NCBI RefSeq assembly: GCF_900188405.1
Contig: NZ_FZOF01000006.1
Location: 434,001 to 498,000 of the forward strand
Source of the DNA: Actinacidiphila glaucinigra
Lineage (GTDB): Bacteria > Actinomycetota > Actinomycetes > Streptomycetales > Streptomycetaceae
Direction: 5' to 3'
Length of the DNA stretch: 64,000 nt
Positions 63,908 through 64,000 of this stretch are shown piece by piece (position 1 is the stretch's first letter; every line of letters starts with the position of its first letter). Below the pieces are notes generated by a model, which did no database searches, was not told where the DNA came from, and was given only the letters and a program-made list of their open reading frames with translations. The position numbers were made by a program, and so were the translations under genes.

Positions 63908-63943
63908 CCAGGCGCCCCGGGCCACACGGCCCGGGGCGCCTGG
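63908..63943 (+). terminator. Strong hairpin, terminator or attenuator
   Basis: Arms 63908-63923 and 63928-63943 form a perfect 16-bp stem with an ACAC loop. Flanking GGAAACGC (63888-63895) and GCGTTTCC (63943-63950) can pair outside it, forming a longer structure with a 12-nt bulge. It lies 50 nt before the next gene's start. Confidence 0.7.
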
Positions 63944-63993
63944 CGTTTCCCGTCCCGGGCGGCCCGGGGGCCCGGCCCCCGAGGAGGAACCCC

Positions 63994-64000
63994 ATGAGCA
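63994..64000 (+). CDS. Start of a gene cut by the window end
   Basis: GAGGAGG (63981-63987) lies 6 nt before ATG 63994, an excellent ribosome site. Only Met-Ser is readable, so the product is unknown. The preceding hairpin could control it. Confidence 0.5.

Overview
The window is chromosomal DNA from a high-GC actinobacterium, almost certainly a Streptomyces. Reasons: very strong G/C preference at third codon positions, many GTG and some TTG starts, several apparently leaderless mRNAs, a protein of the SCO4848 membrane family, NarL-type two-component pairs, an IcmB-like B12 subunit, and a housekeeping gene set (sucCD, purNH, folD, mdh, glyA, trpS, pcrA, guaA) in the order I know from the central Streptomyces chromosome. 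I see no rRNA, tRNA, CRISPR array, insertion sequence or prophage. It reads as core chromosome with small accessory cassettes.

Layout. 0-10 kb: a truncated D-Ala-D-Ala carboxypeptidase and its full-length paralog at 8.1 kb, with a DUF3592 protein carrying a TTA codon, a DUF4234 protein, a divergent MarR/MFS pair, a membrane protein-DCC oxidoreductase-TetR operon, an RsbW-type ATPase and a membrane phosphoesterase between them. 10-22 kb: a frameshifted RsbW-like pseudogene, a DEDDh exonuclease, BrkB, a PLP decarboxylase, a 2H phosphoesterase, trpS, an ECF sigma/putative anti-sigma pair, glyA behind a ZTP riboswitch, rocD, and an AhpD-like/MocR divergent pair. 22-40 kb: mdh, two membrane-anchored HTH paralogs, a two-component system, icd, folD, two P/G/Y/Q-rich membrane proteins, purH-purN, a PerM-like protein, a sigma-like membrane protein, and sucD-sucC. 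40-48 kb: a divergent five-gene locus, MoxR ATPase-DUF5682-VWA on one side and SWIM zinc finger-DUF5691 on the other. 48-64 kb: icmB, lipase, M23 peptidase, pcrA, two NlpC/P60 hydrolases (one under a c-di-AMP riboswitch), a LiaFSR-like PspC locus, DoxX, a class II aldolase, guaA, and the start of one more gene.

How the parts fit. One-carbon and purine metabolism (glyA, folD, purN, purH, guaA) is represented, with a ZTP sensor on glyA linking serine/glycine conversion to folate status. The TCA genes mdh, icd and sucCD sit near each other, with a possible Crp-type site before sucC. Cell-wall remodelling enzymes (two carboxypeptidases, M23, two NlpC/P60) lie beside an envelope-stress-like PspC system.

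The most interesting element is the 40-48 kb locus. Its intergenic region carries two back-to-back copies of TTGTCAGTG followed after 8 nt by a -10 hexamer. This is the LexA-independent DNA-damage promoter motif (RecA-NDp/PafBC type) known from mycobacteria. A close variant precedes pcrA helicase about 8 kb away. This predicts that an uncharacterised MoxR-VWA/SWIM machine is induced by DNA damage.
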